57,519 bases of DNA from Methylococcus sp. (GTDB taxonomy: Bacteria > Pseudomonadota > Gammaproteobacteria > Methylococcales > Methylococcaceae): positions 1-57,519 of the forward strand of contig QYQA01000025.1 of assembly GCA_007280285.1 (NCBI GenBank), given 5' to 3'. The first letter of the stretch is position 1. Each line of letters opens with the position of its first letter. The position numbers and the translations under genes are program-made. Below the pieces are notes generated by a model. The model did not search any database and was not told the origin of the DNA. It saw only the letters and a program-made list of their open reading frames with translations. This document shows, piece by piece, positions 10,301 to 21,329 of the stretch.

Positions 10301-11071
10301 TCACTCGTGGTGCATCGATTCGTGGGAGCCGCCCCCCCTGGAGCGCTGGGTAATAGCCACCATTTCCCGCTCGATCCATTCTTCGGCTTGCTGGTTGATC
10401 TGTGCTGCGGGGAGGCTCGCTCCATCAAGCGGAGGCCCGACCACTATCTCGATCTCCCCGGGATACTTCATAAAACCGTCCTTGGCCCAATATTCTCCCG
10501 CGTTATGGGCCACAGGGATCACTGGGCAAGCCGCTCGTTGAGCCAACAGGCCACCACTCGAACCATAGCGCCCCCGGGACCCGGGAGGAACCCGAGTGCC
10601 CTCCGGGAATAAGACCACCCAGCGCCCATCCTGAATGCGCGCCTCTCCGACCCGGATAATCTGCTTCAACGCCTGAGTCTTGGCTGCCCGGTCAATGGCA
10701 ATCGGCTCGAGGGTTGCCATCGCCCAACCCCAGAAGGGGATCCGCAGTAATTCCTCTTTGAGAATAAAGACCACCGGGGGAAAGATGACCTGGAGCGCCA
10801 GGGTTTCAAACGCCGACTGGTGCTTACACAAAATGAGGCCACTGTGATCGCGTGGAATATGCTCCACGCCCCTGATCGAATAGCGGAGCCTGCAGACCGT
10901 TCGAAGCACCCAAAGATTAAAGCGCACCCAAAGATTGGCTGCACCATAACGAATCCTAAAGGGGGCAGGCCACAAGACCAGCATCACCGGCCCAAGAATC
11001 AAGGTCGAAAGCGTCTGCCCCAAAAGATAGACCAGGGAACGGACGGCGATGAGTGGCTTAGTCATCATCAT
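10301..11071 (-). CDS. plsC: 1-acyl-sn-glycerol-3-phosphate acyltransferase
   Basis: 256-aa inner-membrane lysophosphatidate acyltransferase making phosphatidate for phospholipids. An N-terminal hydrophobic segment is followed by the acyltransferase block I as KHQSAFE, i.e. HX4E rather than the usual HX4D, and by the substrate motif FPEGTR. The HX4E form also occurs in some proteobacterial PlsC/NlaA-like proteins, so activity is likely. The start is placed at the ATG triplets overlapping the gmhB stop (11071-11065); the frame remains open to 11095. Last gene of glyQ-glyS-gmhB-plsC, an order also found in Pseudomonas. Confidence 0.88.
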   Translation of the reverse strand: MMMTKPLIAVRSLVYLLGQTLSTLILGPVMLVLWPAPFRIRYGAANLWVRFNLWVLRTVCRLRYSIRGVEHIPRDHSGLILCKHQSAFETLALQVIFPPVVFILKEELLRIPFWGWAMATLEPIAIDRAAKTQALKQIIRVGEARIQDGRWVVLFPEGTRVPPGSRGRYGSSGGLLAQRAACPVIPVAHNAGEYWAKDGFMKYPGEIEIVVGPPLDGASLPAAQINQQAEEWIEREMVAITQRSRGGGSHESMHHE

Positions 11072-11597
11072 GGAGAATCGCCAAGGCGGCTTCATAAAGA
11101 TTGCTGAAGATCGGGAGGTCTAGATTCGGATGCAGCGTCAAGGTTCCCATCCCCTTCCCAGTAGCCACCAGCATTGGGGCCGCACCCACCGATTGCGCGG
11201 CCTCAAGATCCCGAAACGAATCACCGATGGCAGGAACCCCCTGAAGATTCACGGCGAAGTCTTCTGCCATCCGTCGATAGAGCCCGGCCTTAGGCTTCCG
11301 ACATTCGCACCCGTCTTCTGGCCCGTGGGGGCAATGATAAATGGCGTCGATCCGACCACCCAGAGCCGCAACCTCCCGAACCATCTTGGCATGGATCTTC
11401 GCGAGCACCTCTTCATTGAAATACCCCCGCGCAATCCCAGACTGGTTGGTGATCACCACCAGTCGGTAGCCGTGTCGGGTCAATAGTTCGATCGCCTCGA
11501 GACTCCCCGGAATCGCCTCCCATTCTTCTGGCGATTTGATGTAGGCATCGGAGTCCTCATTGATGACCCCATCACGGTCGAGAATCACCCACTTCAT
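11058..11597 (-). CDS. gmhB: D-glycero-beta-D-manno-heptose 1,7-bisphosphate 7-phosphatase
   Basis: 179-aa HAD-superfamily phosphatase of ADP-heptose synthesis for the LPS inner core. The DxD motif is in ILDRDGVIN (D7, D9), the second HAD motif is VITNQSG, the zinc-binding loop is CPHGPEDGCECRKP, and the last motif is IGDSFRDLEAA. The ATG at 11597 is chosen because MKWVILDRDG is the usual start; a longer frame to 11666 would run into glyS. It starts 20 nt after glyS and ends overlapping plsC. Histidinol-phosphatase HisB-N is the main relative, but the context supports GmhB. Confidence 0.92.
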   Translation of the reverse strand: MKWVILDRDGVINEDSDAYIKSPEEWEAIPGSLEAIELLTRHGYRLVVITNQSGIARGYFNEEVLAKIHAKMVREVAALGGRIDAIYHCPHGPEDGCECRKPKAGLYRRMAEDFAVNLQGVPAIGDSFRDLEAAQSVGAAPMLVATGKGMGTLTLHPNLDLPIFSNLYEAALAILHDDD

Positions 11598-11616
11598 CGG
11601 TCTGGTGGGCAACGGT

Positions 11617-13695
11617 CTAGTCCTGAAGCCTTGAAATATCTGCGATATCGAGGAAGAGACCTTCAATCATCGCCAACAGCCCCAACCGGTTTTGCCGGAC
11701 CAGGGGATCCTCTGCCATCACCATCACCCCATCAAAGAACACATCGACGGGTGCTTTGAGGCTTGCCAGCGATCTCAGGGCCTCCTCATAGTTCGCCACC
11801 TTTAGGAAGGCATCAATGGATTGTCGCGCCTCACGCGCCGCCGCCAAAAGCTCTCGCTCAGGCGCTTCAACAAGGCCTCCGGCATCGACCGATGCCGCAA
11901 CGTCTTGAGATTCGTTTCTTTTAAGCAGATTTCGGATCCGTTTGTTGGCGGCAGCAAGGCTTTCTGCCTCGGGAAGATGGCGAAAGGCCTTAACCGCATC
12001 CACACGCTTCATAAAGTCCGGCAGACTCGATGGCCTGACCGCGAGCACCGCCTCAAATTCATCAGGACGAGCCCCTTGGTCAAGGCAGTAGCCCCGGAGT
12101 CGCTCGAGAATGAAGGTTTCCACCAGATCCAACGTCTTCTTATGATCAAAGTCATGGGTCAAGGAGCTCAGGGCCGAACTCAGCAGTGGCCGTAAAGGAA
12201 GATCGATGCCGGATTCGATAGAGAGCCTGATGACCCCCAACGCCGCGCGCCTTAAGGCATAAGGATCCTTGTCACCGGTCGGGATCAATCCCGCGCTAAA
12301 AATACCGGTCAGGGTATCGATCTTATCGGCCAAGGCGAGGATCTGACCCAAGGGCGATAACGGCAAATGACCCCCCGAGACTTTAGGGAGGTACTGTTCT
12401 TCGATCGCTTCGGCAACCTCTCTTCGCTCACCTTCGGCGAGCGCGTAATATCGCCCCATAATGCCCTGAAGCTCGGGAAACTCGCCGACCATCGTGGTGA
12501 GCAGATCCGCCTTGGCAAGCCTTGCAGCACGAGCGACGAGGGCACCATCTTGACCGAGATCTTCGGCCATAGCGCGGGCCAGAGCGACCACCCGCGCCGT
12601 CTTTTCAAGGACTGAGCCCAGGTTTTTTTGGAAGGTCACCTGACCTAAATCTTCAACACGGCTCAGCAAGGTTCTTTTGCGGTCCTGATTCCAGAAAAAT
12701 TCGGCGTCGGAAAGTCGCGGCCGAACCACCCGTTCATTCCCTTCCCGAACCGTTTCAATCCGGGTGCTGTCGATGTTACTGAAGGTAATAAAGTAAGGCA
12801 GCAGCTCACCCGCTACCCCCCGAACCGGAAAATACTTTTGATTGGCCTGCATCGTGGTGATCAATACTTCAGCCGGAAGAGCGAGAAAACGAGACTCAAA
12901 ACTTCCAAGGATCGCCACCGGCCACTCCACGAGCGCGGTGACTTCATCCAGCAGCTCAGGGTCAATGACCGCCACGCCACCGACCGAGGCCGCGGCCTCC
13001 TCTGCTAGAGCCGTAATTTTCACTTGACGCTCATTAAAATCCGCCATCACGACCCCTTGATCGAGGAGGCTTCGGGCATAATCGCCCGGGGACTTGAGTG
13101 AGATCGAGCCGACCCCATGAAACCGGTGCCCCCGGGTCAGGCGATCGGCGGCAATCCCCAGAATGTCAGCAGGCACCACGGCCTCACCCATCAAAAGCAC
13201 CACCCAGTGCACCGGTCGCACAAATTCGGCCGTCCCCGCACCCCAGCGCATCCGTTTAGCAATGGGCAAGGCTTGCAGGGCCTGCTCTAGGATGCCGGGA
13301 AGAAGCTCCGCCGTCGCCACCCCGTTCATCCGCTGACGTAAAGCAACCCAGGCCCCCTTGTCTGTTTCAAGGGTGATCAGCTGATCTCGGGTGGCGTTCG
13401 CACTTCGAAGAAACCCTTCAAGCGCCTTACTGGGGCTCCCATCGGCCGCGAAGGCGGCATTGAGCGCCGGACCCCGACGCTCGATGTCCTGATCCGGCTG
13501 CGCCACCCTCACCGCCTCAATAACCACCGCTAACCGCCGGGGGGTCGCATAGGGGGTGATCGACTTAAAGCTCACCCCAGCCCGTTTGAGGCCATCAGAA
13601 ACCCCTTGGGTGAGGGCACGGCTGAGGGTAAGAAGGGACTTTGGAGGCAATTCCTCTGTCCCTAATTCAAACAGCACATCACGGGTTTCACTCAT
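11617..13695 (-). CDS. glyS: Glycine--tRNA ligase beta subunit
   Basis: 692-aa beta subunit of the bacterial alpha2-beta2 glycyl-tRNA synthetase; it carries the tRNA-binding and HD-type regions. The N-terminal signature [11 protein letters not shown] and internal QANQKYFPV and [18 protein letters not shown] are characteristic. The ATG at 13695 overlaps the glyQ stop (ATGAGTGA), so the two subunits are translationally coupled; the in-frame ATG at 13704 is less likely. Full length, no break. Confidence 0.96.
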   Translation of the reverse strand: MSETRDVLFELGTEELPPKSLLTLSRALTQGVSDGLKRAGVSFKSITPYATPRRLAVVIEAVRVAQPDQDIERRGPALNAAFAADGSPSKALEGFLRSANATRDQLITLETDKGAWVALRQRMNGVATAELLPGILEQALQALPIAKRMRWGAGTAEFVRPVHWVVLLMGEAVVPADILGIAADRLTRGHRFHGVGSISLKSPGDYARSLLDQGVVMADFNERQVKITALAEEAAASVGGVAVIDPELLDEVTALVEWPVAILGSFESRFLALPAEVLITTMQANQKYFPVRGVAGELLPYFITFSNIDSTRIETVREGNERVVRPRLSDAEFFWNQDRKRTLLSRVEDLGQVTFQKNLGSVLEKTARVVALARAMAEDLGQDGALVARAARLAKADLLTTMVGEFPELQGIMGRYYALAEGERREVAEAIEEQYLPKVSGGHLPLSPLGQILALADKIDTLTGIFSAGLIPTGDKDPYALRRAALGVIRLSIESGIDLPLRPLLSSALSSLTHDFDHKKTLDLVETFILERLRGYCLDQGARPDEFEAVLAVRPSSLPDFMKRVDAVKAFRHLPEAESLAAANKRIRNLLKRNESQDVAASVDAGGLVEAPERELLAAAREARQSIDAFLKVANYEEALRSLASLKAPVDVFFDGVMVMAEDPLVRQNRLGLLAMIEGLFLDIADISRLQD

Positions 13696-14611
13696 GGACG
13701 GCATCCTTCTGATTCAGCATGGGAAACCCGAGGGACTCCCGGCGATGGTAATAGGCTGCCGCGACCGAGCGGGCCAATTCGCGCACCCTGAGGATAAAAC
13801 GTTGCCGCTCAGTGACCGAAATCGCCTTTCGGGCATCCAGAAGATTGAAGGCATGGGACGCCTTGAGGACCATTTCGTAGGCCGGCAACGGCAGATCAAG
13901 GCCAATTAACCGTTTAGACTCACTCTCGTAGGTATCAAAAGCGCCGAACAGGAAGGTTGTATCGGCGTGCTCGAAATTGTAGGCCGACATCTCAACCTCG
14001 TTTTGATGGTAAACGTCTCCGTAGGTCACGACACCCTGTGGGCCCCGCGCCCAAACCAGATCAAAGACGCTCTCACAGGTCTGGAGGTACATCGCAATGC
14101 GCTCAAGACCGTAGGTGATTTCACCGCTGACGGGCCGGCAATCGATTCCCCCGACCTGCTGGAAATACGTGAACTGGGTGACCTCCATGCCATTGAGCCA
14201 GACTTCCCAACCAAGACCCCAGGCGCCAAGCGTCGGCGACTCCCAGTTGTCCTCGACAAAACGAACGTCATGCTCCTTCAGATCAAAACCCAAGGTTTCA
14301 AGAGACTTAAGGTAAAGGTCCTGAAAATCCTTCGGGGAAGGTTTCATGATCACCTGGAACTGATAGTAGTGCTGCAAGCGATTAGGGTTCTCGCCATATC
14401 GGCCATCGGTCGGACGCCTTGAAGGCTGGACATAGGCCGTATTCCAAGGCTCTGGGCCAATGGCGCGAAGAAATGTCGCTGGGTGAAAGGTCCCTGCACC
14501 GACTTCGAGATCCAAAGGCTGCAGAATAAGGCAGCCCTGAGCCGCCCAAAATTCCTGAAGCGCTAAGATCAGGCCCTGAAACGTTGAGACATCGCGTTGC
14601 TGCTGGGACAC
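13688..14611 (-). CDS. glyQ: Glycine--tRNA ligase alpha subunit
   Basis: 307-aa catalytic class II synthetase subunit. Signatures include [39 protein letters not shown] and [22 protein letters not shown] at 14611 is preferred as the start because GGAG lies 8 nt upstream (ctggagtggtttgc); another GTG at 14620 would overlap that ribosome site. First gene of the glyQ-glyS-gmhB-plsC operon, with a -10 box 40 nt upstream. Confidence 0.95.
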   Translation of the reverse strand: MSQQQRDVSTFQGLILALQEFWAAQGCLILQPLDLEVGAGTFHPATFLRAIGPEPWNTAYVQPSRRPTDGRYGENPNRLQHYYQFQVIMKPSPKDFQDLYLKSLETLGFDLKEHDVRFVEDNWESPTLGAWGLGWEVWLNGMEVTQFTYFQQVGGIDCRPVSGEITYGLERIAMYLQTCESVFDLVWARGPQGVVTYGDVYHQNEVEMSAYNFEHADTTFLFGAFDTYESESKRLIGLDLPLPAYEMVLKASHAFNLLDARKAISVTERQRFILRVRELARSVAAAYYHRRESLGFPMLNQKDAVHE

Positions 14612-14649
14612 GCAAACCACTCCAGATTAAGCGAAAGGAAACGATGGTG

Positions 14650-14655
14650 ATTATA
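14650..14655 (-). promoter_or_regulatory. -10 box of the glyQS operon
   Basis: The minus strand reads CGGCTATAATCACC: a perfect TATAAT hexamer about 40 nt before the glyQ GTG. The -35 region at proper spacing is GC-rich and poor. The expected transcript start is near 14643. Confidence 0.45.
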
Positions 14656-14800
14656 GCCGAAGTCGCCCGCCTGGCCGCGCCAGGGAGCCCCATGCCGGCT
14701 AAAAAAGCCGCTGAGACCACCCAGCAATCGGGCCCTGTCGGAGACGCTCTGAAAAACCCCTAACCCAGACAGCCTTCGATGAAGGCTCAATCCTATCGCC

Positions 14801-15256
14801 TCACTGTGGATGGTCTTTAAACACTTTAGAGGACCCGCTCTGGTCAAAGCTCATCACCTGATAAGGATCCTTCGAGGCCCCCATTTCCATGCCCGGCGAC
14901 CCCACCGGCATGCCTGGAACCGCAAGCCCTAAGGGACCCGACTTCATGCCCATCAACTCTCGGATCTCTTCAGCTGGCACATGCCCTTCGATCACGTGAC
15001 CACCCACAAGAGCGGTATGGCAGGATCTCAGTGCCGCAGGGACCCGATACTGGTTCTTGATAGACGTCATCTCCTCGCTGGTGATGTCCTCCACCACAAA
15101 ACCATGATCTTTCAGGTGGGTCACCCACTTGCCACAACAGCTGCAGGTCGGACTGCGATAAACCTTGATGGGAATCTTGGTCTTGCCGGATTCAGCAGCC
15201 GCGACCCAGAAGCTTGCCAATAACAGGAATGAGAGGAGGCCAACAGACGCTTTCAT
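14801..15256 (-). CDS. DUF411 metal-binding exported protein
   Basis: 151-aa protein with an N-terminal signal peptide (hydrophobic core ~6-18, AAA-ES cleavage zone) and the DUF411 core. The SPTCSCCGKWV motif has cysteines C38/C40/C41, and RSCHTALVGG and EGHVPAEEI follow, giving Cys/His/Met ligands. The C-terminus is Met- and Gly-rich (GMPVGSPGMEMGA). DUF411 proteins are often found in copper or metal resistance loci; periplasmic copper binding is plausible but unproven. It lies upstream of glyQ on the same strand but 190 bp away, so it is probably separate. A second copper-linked locus (27.1-29.1 kb) is elsewhere in the window. Confidence 0.85.
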   Translation of the reverse strand: MKASVGLLSFLLLASFWVAAAESGKTKIPIKVYRSPTCSCCGKWVTHLKDHGFVVEDITSEEMTSIKNQYRVPAALRSCHTALVGGHVIEGHVPAEEIRELMGMKSGPLGLAVPGMPVGSPGMEMGASKDPYQVMSFDQSGSSKVFKDHPQ

Positions 15257-16268
<1,012 letters not shown>

Positions 16269-16328
16269 CCCCCCATTCATGTTTAAGGTTATTTTTTCCC
16301 GATCACCCCTAACTCGAGACTAACGCTT

Positions 16329-17960
16329 ATGGCCGGCAAGACTCTCTATGACAAGCTTTGGGAATCGCATGTCGTCTGTACCGAATCCGATGGTTCGGCA
16401 CTCCTCTACATCGATCGCCAACTCCTCCATGAAGTGACCTCCCCTCAGGCATTCGAAGGCTTGAGACTGAGTGGTCGCGAGGTCTGGCGAAAAGGCGCAA
16501 ACCTTGCGACAGCCGATCACAACGTGCCAACGACCGGATTAGAAAAAGGCATCACCGATCCGATTGCACGACTCCAGATCGAGACCCTTGATCGGAACTG
16601 CGCCGAATACGGCATCACCGAATTCGCCATGGGCGATGAACGCCAGGGGGTCGTGCACGTTATGGGTCCGGAGCAGGGCGCGACCCTCCCCGGGATGACC
16701 ATCGTCTGTGGCGATTCCCATACGGCGACCCACGGCGCTTTTGGCGCCCTTGCGTTTGGGATTGGTACCTCGGAAGTCGAACATGCCTTGGCGACCCAGT
16801 GCCTGGTCCAGAGAAAATCCAAAAGCATGCTGATCAAGATCGACGGCACGCTCGGCGAGGGGGTGACCGCGAAGGACATCATTCTCGCCATCATCGGCCA
16901 GATTGGAACCGCCGGCGGCACCGGTTACACCATCGAATTTTCAGGGTCAGCGGTCAGGGCCCTCTCGATGGAAGGCCGAATGACGCTGTGCAACATGGCC
17001 ATTGAAGCCGGCGCCAGAGCAGGCCTGATCGCGGTCGATGACACCACGACAACTTATCTCAAGGGACGCCCGATGGCCCCGACCGGCAAACACTGGGATG
17101 AAGCCCGGATCAGCTGGAAGGACTTCACGAGCGATGCCGATGCTGTTTTTGATGCGGTCATCGAACTCGACGCGACCGTCATCAAGCCTCAGGTGAGCTG
17201 GGGAACTTCACCAGAAATGGTGGTCGCGATTGACGGCAACGTTCCGAATCCTAGCGATGAAAAGGACGCGGTGAAGCGAGATGGCATGGAACGCGCGCTC
17301 AACTATATGGGCCTCAAAGCGGGTACACCGATCACCGAGATTGTCCTCGACAAAATCTTCATCGGTTCTTGCACCAATGGCCGCATCGAGGATCTTCGGG
17401 CCGCAGCGAAGGTCGCCGAAGGCCGCAAGCTGGCCACCAACATTAAGCTCGCGATGGTGGTTCCAGGCTCCGGACTCGTCAAGAAGCAGGCTGAATCGGA
17501 AGGGCTTGACCGAATCTTTAGGGATGCAGGTTTCGAATGGCGCGATCCGGGTTGCTCGATGTGCCTGGCGATGAACGCCGACCGCCTTGAGTCTGGTGAA
17601 CGTTGCGCCTCCACCTCAAACCGAAATTTTGAAGGGCGTCAGGGCTTTGGCGGCAGAACCCATCTGGTCAGCCCTCAAATGGCCGCTGCAGCGGCGATTG
17701 CCGGTCACTTCATAGACGTCAGAACGCTAAAGGCAGTCCCCAAAGCCGAGCCGAAGCCAACGGCAACGGACGCCTCAGCGCCTAGCCCAGCGCCACGCGC
17801 TAAAAAGCCTCAGCCAGCCACGCCAAAGCCAGCGGCCACGAAGGCGAAGGCAGCGGTGAGCCCCCCTCGCGAGGCTACCCCTCAAAAGCCGGTGGCGACG
17901 AAGAAGCCCGCGGCCACGAAAGCTCCAACCACGCCCCGGAAGAGGACGACAACCCCATGA
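16329..17960 (+). CDS. leuC: 3-isopropylmalate dehydratase large subunit with a basic Pro/Ala/Lys-rich C-terminal tail
   Basis: 543 aa. The first ~467 residues are a normal LeuC aconitase-type subunit: [28 protein letters not shown] (C348) and CSMC (C409, C412) supply the [4Fe-4S] ligands. It isomerises 2- and 3-isopropylmalate in leucine synthesis together with LeuD. Residues ~468-543 are an extra low-complexity tail with about 17 Lys/Arg, 3 acidic residues and many Pro, Ala and Thr, resembling the histone H1-like tails of bacterial AlgP/HctB-type proteins. LeuC is normally about 466-470 aa, so this is an unusual extension. The stop overlaps leuD as ATGA. Confidence 0.94.
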   Translation: MAGKTLYDKLWESHVVCTESDGSALLYIDRQLLHEVTSPQAFEGLRLSGREVWRKGANLATADHNVPTTGLEKGITDPIARLQIETLDRNCAEYGITEFAMGDERQGVVHVMGPEQGATLPGMTIVCGDSHTATHGAFGALAFGIGTSEVEHALATQCLVQRKSKSMLIKIDGTLGEGVTAKDIILAIIGQIGTAGGTGYTIEFSGSAVRALSMEGRMTLCNMAIEAGARAGLIAVDDTTTTYLKGRPMAPTGKHWDEARISWKDFTSDADAVFDAVIELDATVIKPQVSWGTSPEMVVAIDGNVPNPSDEKDAVKRDGMERALNYMGLKAGTPITEIVLDKIFIGSCTNGRIEDLRAAAKVAEGRKLATNIKLAMVVPGSGLVKKQAESEGLDRIFRDAGFEWRDPGCSMCLAMNADRLESGERCASTSNRNFEGRQGFGGRTHLVSPQMAAAAAIAGHFIDVRTLKAVPKAEPKPTATDASAPSPAPRAKKPQPATPKPAATKAKAAVSPPREATPQKPVATKKPAATKAPTTPRKRTTTP

Positions 17961-18601
17961 AATCCTTTCGCTACATTCATTCCAGAGTCATCTCACTCGA
18001 TCGAGCCAACGTCGACACTGATGCCATCATTCCAAAGCAGTTCCTGAAATCCATCAAGCGCAGCGGCTTCGGCGTTTACCTGTTTGACGAGTGGCGCTAT
18101 CTCGATCGCGGTGAACCCGATATGGACTGCACCCAGCGCCCACTGAACCCCGACTTCGTCCTCAATAAACCGGCCGCCTATCGGGCCCGGATTTTACTGA
18201 CGCGAGAAAATTTCGGTTGTGGATCCTCCCGAGAGCATGCACCTTGGGCCCTTGAAGATTACGGCTTTCGAGTGCTGATCGCGCCTAGTTTCGCGGATAT
18301 CTTCTATAACAACTGCTTCAAGAATGGCCTGCTTCCGATCGTGCTCGATAGCAAAACCGTCGATCGACTGTTTGATGAAGCCAAAGGCGTTGGTTACCAG
18401 CTCGAAGTCGATCTTGAACAACAGCGCATCACGACTAAGTTTGGTGAGCGGATCCACTTTGACGTCGAACCGACCAGGAAGCACCGCCTACTGAATGGTC
18501 TCGATGACATTGCGCTGACTTTAAAGCACGCCGACGCCATCCGCACTTATGAAGCAAAACGACGAAAGGAAGCCCCTTGGCTGTTTTCTGACGTCGCCTG
18601 A
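17957..18601 (+). CDS. leuD: 3-isopropylmalate dehydratase small subunit
   Basis: 214-aa swivel-domain partner of LeuC. Signatures include [15 protein letters not shown] near the N-terminus and [14 protein letters not shown] at ~87-100, which contact substrate and close the active site. It starts in the leuC stop (ATGA) and is followed 33 bp later by leuB. Normal length for the gammaproteobacterial form. Confidence 0.96.
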   Translation: MKSFRYIHSRVISLDRANVDTDAIIPKQFLKSIKRSGFGVYLFDEWRYLDRGEPDMDCTQRPLNPDFVLNKPAAYRARILLTRENFGCGSSREHAPWALEDYGFRVLIAPSFADIFYNNCFKNGLLPIVLDSKTVDRLFDEAKGVGYQLEVDLEQQRITTKFGERIHFDVEPTRKHRLLNGLDDIALTLKHADAIRTYEAKRRKEAPWLFSDVA

Positions 18602-18634
18602 TGATTTAACCCGGGAAAGAAACGACCCACCGAC

Positions 18635-19720
18635 ATGACCATAAAAATTGCTGTACTCCCTGGCGATGGCATCGGCACCGAAATCGTGACTGAAGCGATC
18701 AAGGTACTCGACGTGCTCCGTGAGGATTTTGGCCTGCCTATCGAAACCGAAGAAGCCCTCATCGGTGGCGCGGCCTATGACGCGACGGGCACGCCGTTTC
18801 CAGAAGCCACCCTGAAACTGTGCCAGACAGCGGATGCTGTTCTCCTCGGCGCTGTGGGTGGCCCAAAGTGGGAGCCACTTGACTATGCGCTGCGGCCTGA
18901 ACGCGGTCTTCTCGGCCTTCGCGCAGAGCTAGAGCTGTTTGCCAATCTTCGTCCAGCCATTCTCTACCCGCAGCTGGTCGCCGCCTCAACCCTAAAAGCC
19001 GAGGTGGTGTCAGGTCTCGACCTCATGATCATCCGGGAATTAACCGGGGGCATCTATTTCGGTCAACCCCGGGGACGATCCATTCATGCGGATGGCGAAC
19101 GGGAAGGCTTCAACACCCTTTACTACAAGGAATCGGAAATTCGCCGCATCGGACATATCGCTTTTCAAACCGCACAAAAACGGAACCGTCGTTTGTGCTC
19201 AATCGACAAAGCCAATGTCCTTGAATGCACGGAGCTCTGGCGTGAAATCATGATCGAGGTATCGAAGGAGTACCCTGAGGTCGAGCTGAGCCATATGTAC
19301 GTCGACAACGCCGCGATGCAGCTGGTCCGTGCCCCAAAGCAGTTTGATGTCATGGTCACCGAAAACATGTTTGGCGATATTCTGTCTGATTGCGCCGCCA
19401 TGCTGACCGGTTCCATCGGCATGCTGCCCTCGGCCTCCCTCGATCAAAACGGCAAGGGCATGTTCGAACCGATCCATGGATCAGCGCCCGATATCGCGGG
19501 TCAGGGCGTCGCTAATCCGATCGCGACCATCCTCTCAGTGGCGATGATGCTGCGTTATAGCTTCAATGATGAGCTCAATGCGGATCGCCTTGAAAAGGCC
19601 GTCACAGCAGCACTGGATGCTGGCTACCGGACCGCTGATATCGCCGCTCAAGGCACCCTCAAAACGGGCACTGCGGACATGGGTGATGCCATCATTGCTG
19701 CCTTGCGGGCCCAAGGATAG
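18635..19720 (+). CDS. leuB: 3-isopropylmalate dehydrogenase
   Basis: 361-aa NAD+-dependent decarboxylating dehydrogenase, third step of leucine synthesis. N-terminal [11 protein letters not shown], substrate Arg region [21 protein letters not shown], and the metal/cofactor region [18 protein letters not shown] followed by [17 protein letters not shown] at 18635 in a normal context. Part of leuC-leuD-leuB-asd, the Pseudomonas-like order. Confidence 0.96.
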   Translation: MTIKIAVLPGDGIGTEIVTEAIKVLDVLREDFGLPIETEEALIGGAAYDATGTPFPEATLKLCQTADAVLLGAVGGPKWEPLDYALRPERGLLGLRAELELFANLRPAILYPQLVAASTLKAEVVSGLDLMIIRELTGGIYFGQPRGRSIHADGEREGFNTLYYKESEIRRIGHIAFQTAQKRNRRLCSIDKANVLECTELWREIMIEVSKEYPEVELSHMYVDNAAMQLVRAPKQFDVMVTENMFGDILSDCAAMLTGSIGMLPSASLDQNGKGMFEPIHGSAPDIAGQGVANPIATILSVAMMLRYSFNDELNADRLEKAVTAALDAGYRTADIAAQGTLKTGTADMGDAIIAALRAQG

Positions 19721-19734
19721 GGAACCGCTACGCC

Positions 19735-20757
19735 ATGAGTAGAACGTTTAACGTCGCCGTTCTGGGGGCTACTGGAGCGGTGGGCGAAACCATGCTCAGT
19801 CTCCTTGAGTCGCGTGATTTCCCTGTCAATGACGTCTTTCCTTTAGCCAGCAGCCGCTCGGCAGGTCAGATGATTCGCTTCAAGGGACAGGATCTCAAGG
19901 TCATCGATGTCGAGACCTTCGACTTCACCCAGGCCGAGATTGGATTATTTTCCGCCGGGGCCTCGGTCTCTGAGCGCTACGCCGAGATTGCCGTAGCCGC
20001 CGGCTGTGTGGTGATTGATAACACTTCGAGGTTTCGCTACGACGACGATATCCCTCTCGTCGTGCCTGAGGTTAATCCTGAGGCGATCGCCCTCTACAAG
20101 CGCCGAGGCATCATTGCCAACCCGAATTGCTCGACGATTCAGATGTTGGTGGCACTGAAACCCCTCTATGATGCCGTCGGGATTGAGCGCATCAATGTCT
20201 GCACCTACCAGGCGGTTTCAGGCACCGGCAAACAGGCGATTCAGGAGTTGGTGGAGCAAACAACCCAGCACCTCAGCGGCAAGCCGATGACCTCCAAGGT
20301 CTACCCGCGACAGATCGCCTTCAACGTGCTCCCTCAAATCGATATCTTCCTTGACAACGGCTACACCAAAGAAGAAATGAAAATGGTCTGGGAAACTCGG
20401 AAGATCTTGGCCGATGACCGCATCGAAGTCAATCCGACAGCCGTCAGGGTCCCGGTCTTTTATGGCCACTCAGAAGCGCTTCATATCGAGACAAGGGATA
20501 AAATCACCAGCCAAGAAGCGCTGCATCTTTTGAAGCGATCCCCCGGCATCGTGGTCATAGACGAGCGGGTGGCCGGCGGCTATCCGACCGCGGCAACTGA
20601 AGGCGCCGGCCACGACCCGGTGTACGTCGGACGGGTCAGAGAGGATATCTCACACCCACGAGGACTTAACCTCTGGGTCGTCTCGGATAACATCCTTAAA
20701 GGCGCCGCACTCAACAGCATCCAAATCGCCGATATTCTGATCCAGCATTATCTTTGA
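19735..20757 (+). CDS. asd: Aspartate-semialdehyde dehydrogenase
   Basis: 340-aa NADPH-dependent enzyme that reduces aspartyl phosphate to the semialdehyde, the branch point to lysine/DAP, threonine and methionine. N-terminal GATGAVGETML, the active-site Cys in NPNCSTIQM (C132), and the acid/base His region VPVFYGHSEALH. It is the last gene of the leu-asd cluster, 14 nt after leuB, and is followed by two hairpins. It supplies the pathway that continues through dapB, dapF and lysA elsewhere in the window. Confidence 0.95.
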   Translation: MSRTFNVAVLGATGAVGETMLSLLESRDFPVNDVFPLASSRSAGQMIRFKGQDLKVIDVETFDFTQAEIGLFSAGASVSERYAEIAVAAGCVVIDNTSRFRYDDDIPLVVPEVNPEAIALYKRRGIIANPNCSTIQMLVALKPLYDAVGIERINVCTYQAVSGTGKQAIQELVEQTTQHLSGKPMTSKVYPRQIAFNVLPQIDIFLDNGYTKEEMKMVWETRKILADDRIEVNPTAVRVPVFYGHSEALHIETRDKITSQEALHLLKRSPGIVVIDERVAGGYPTAATEGAGHDPVYVGRVREDISHPRGLNLWVVSDNILKGAALNSIQIADILIQHYL

Positions 20758-20760
20758 TCC

Positions 20761-20796
20761 TATCCCCTATGGGGATAGGCCGGTTGGAATCCGGCC
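20761..20796 (+). terminator. Two tandem hairpins after asd
   Basis: TATCCCC/GGGGATA (20761-20777, loop TAT) is followed directly by GGCCGG/CCGGCC (20778-20796), then TTGT. The T-run is short, so termination may be weak or Rho-assisted. The position right after the asd stop supports a role in ending the leuCDB-asd transcript. Confidence 0.5.
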
Positions 20797-20879
20797 TTGT
20801 CATGACCCCCTCGGATCGCCAAGATCCCAGGCGAGATGACCTTCCCTAAAGGGGGGGCCTGGGGGTTTCGGCTCTCGCT

Positions 20880-21100
20880 TCACAGAAATCCTTCGGCGAA
20901 GGCGCCAAAGCGCCTTACCTTAGGGGTCTCCTTCTCCAAGAGCCTTGGGAGACGCTCTCTCACCCCGCCCCTTAGGTTAAAGAGAAGGTCATGAACTGCC
21001 TTGGCCGCATGGATGTCTCGGTCATGGTGTGACCCACAGGGGGCACGTCCATGCCTTGACGGAGAGCGGCACCTCCCCAACATGGCCGCAATGGCTTTTT
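20880..21100 (-). pseudogene. TnpB/IS200-IS605-type transposon protein remnant (C-terminal zinc ribbon, frameshifted)
   Basis: The minus strand encodes the TnpB C-terminal zinc ribbon in two frames. One frame reads CGHVGEVPLSVKAWTCP and runs to a stop near 21022; the other reads CGSHHDRDIHAAKAVHDLL and continues to a TGA at 20880. Joined, they match the family pattern (...SVREWTCP-CG-HHDRDINAA...). The switch falls in a run of five C on that strand (plus 21039-21043), where one extra base explains it. Upstream sequence to 21330 is degenerate with stops, so the catalytic RuvC part is lost. Transposition is not possible. No intact IS200/IS605 ends or omega RNA could be assigned by eye. The remaining part of the 570-bp gap holds nothing else I recognise. 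Confidence 0.72.
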
Positions 21101-21329
21101 GGCCTTTCGGGTCGGCGCAAAGGGGTCGTCGTCACACACCGTCCGTCAGGGACTAGCCGCCCTGATAGTCCAGAAAAGTTCTTAACCAGAGAAGCCCAAA
21201 CCCCCTCAAAAGTTAAAGGATTAAACCCGCCCCATACATAACGAAAAAGCCCTTGGGGCATCCCGAGGCGCACTGACTCTTCGCCTAAGGGGGCCGGCAT
21301 GCAGCCATGCACTTCTTCGCAGCGCAGCT

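Noticed and set aside
20761-20796. Riboswitch-like structure after asd
   Set aside because: The hairpins are downstream of the operon and simple; they fit termination better than a leader riboswitch.
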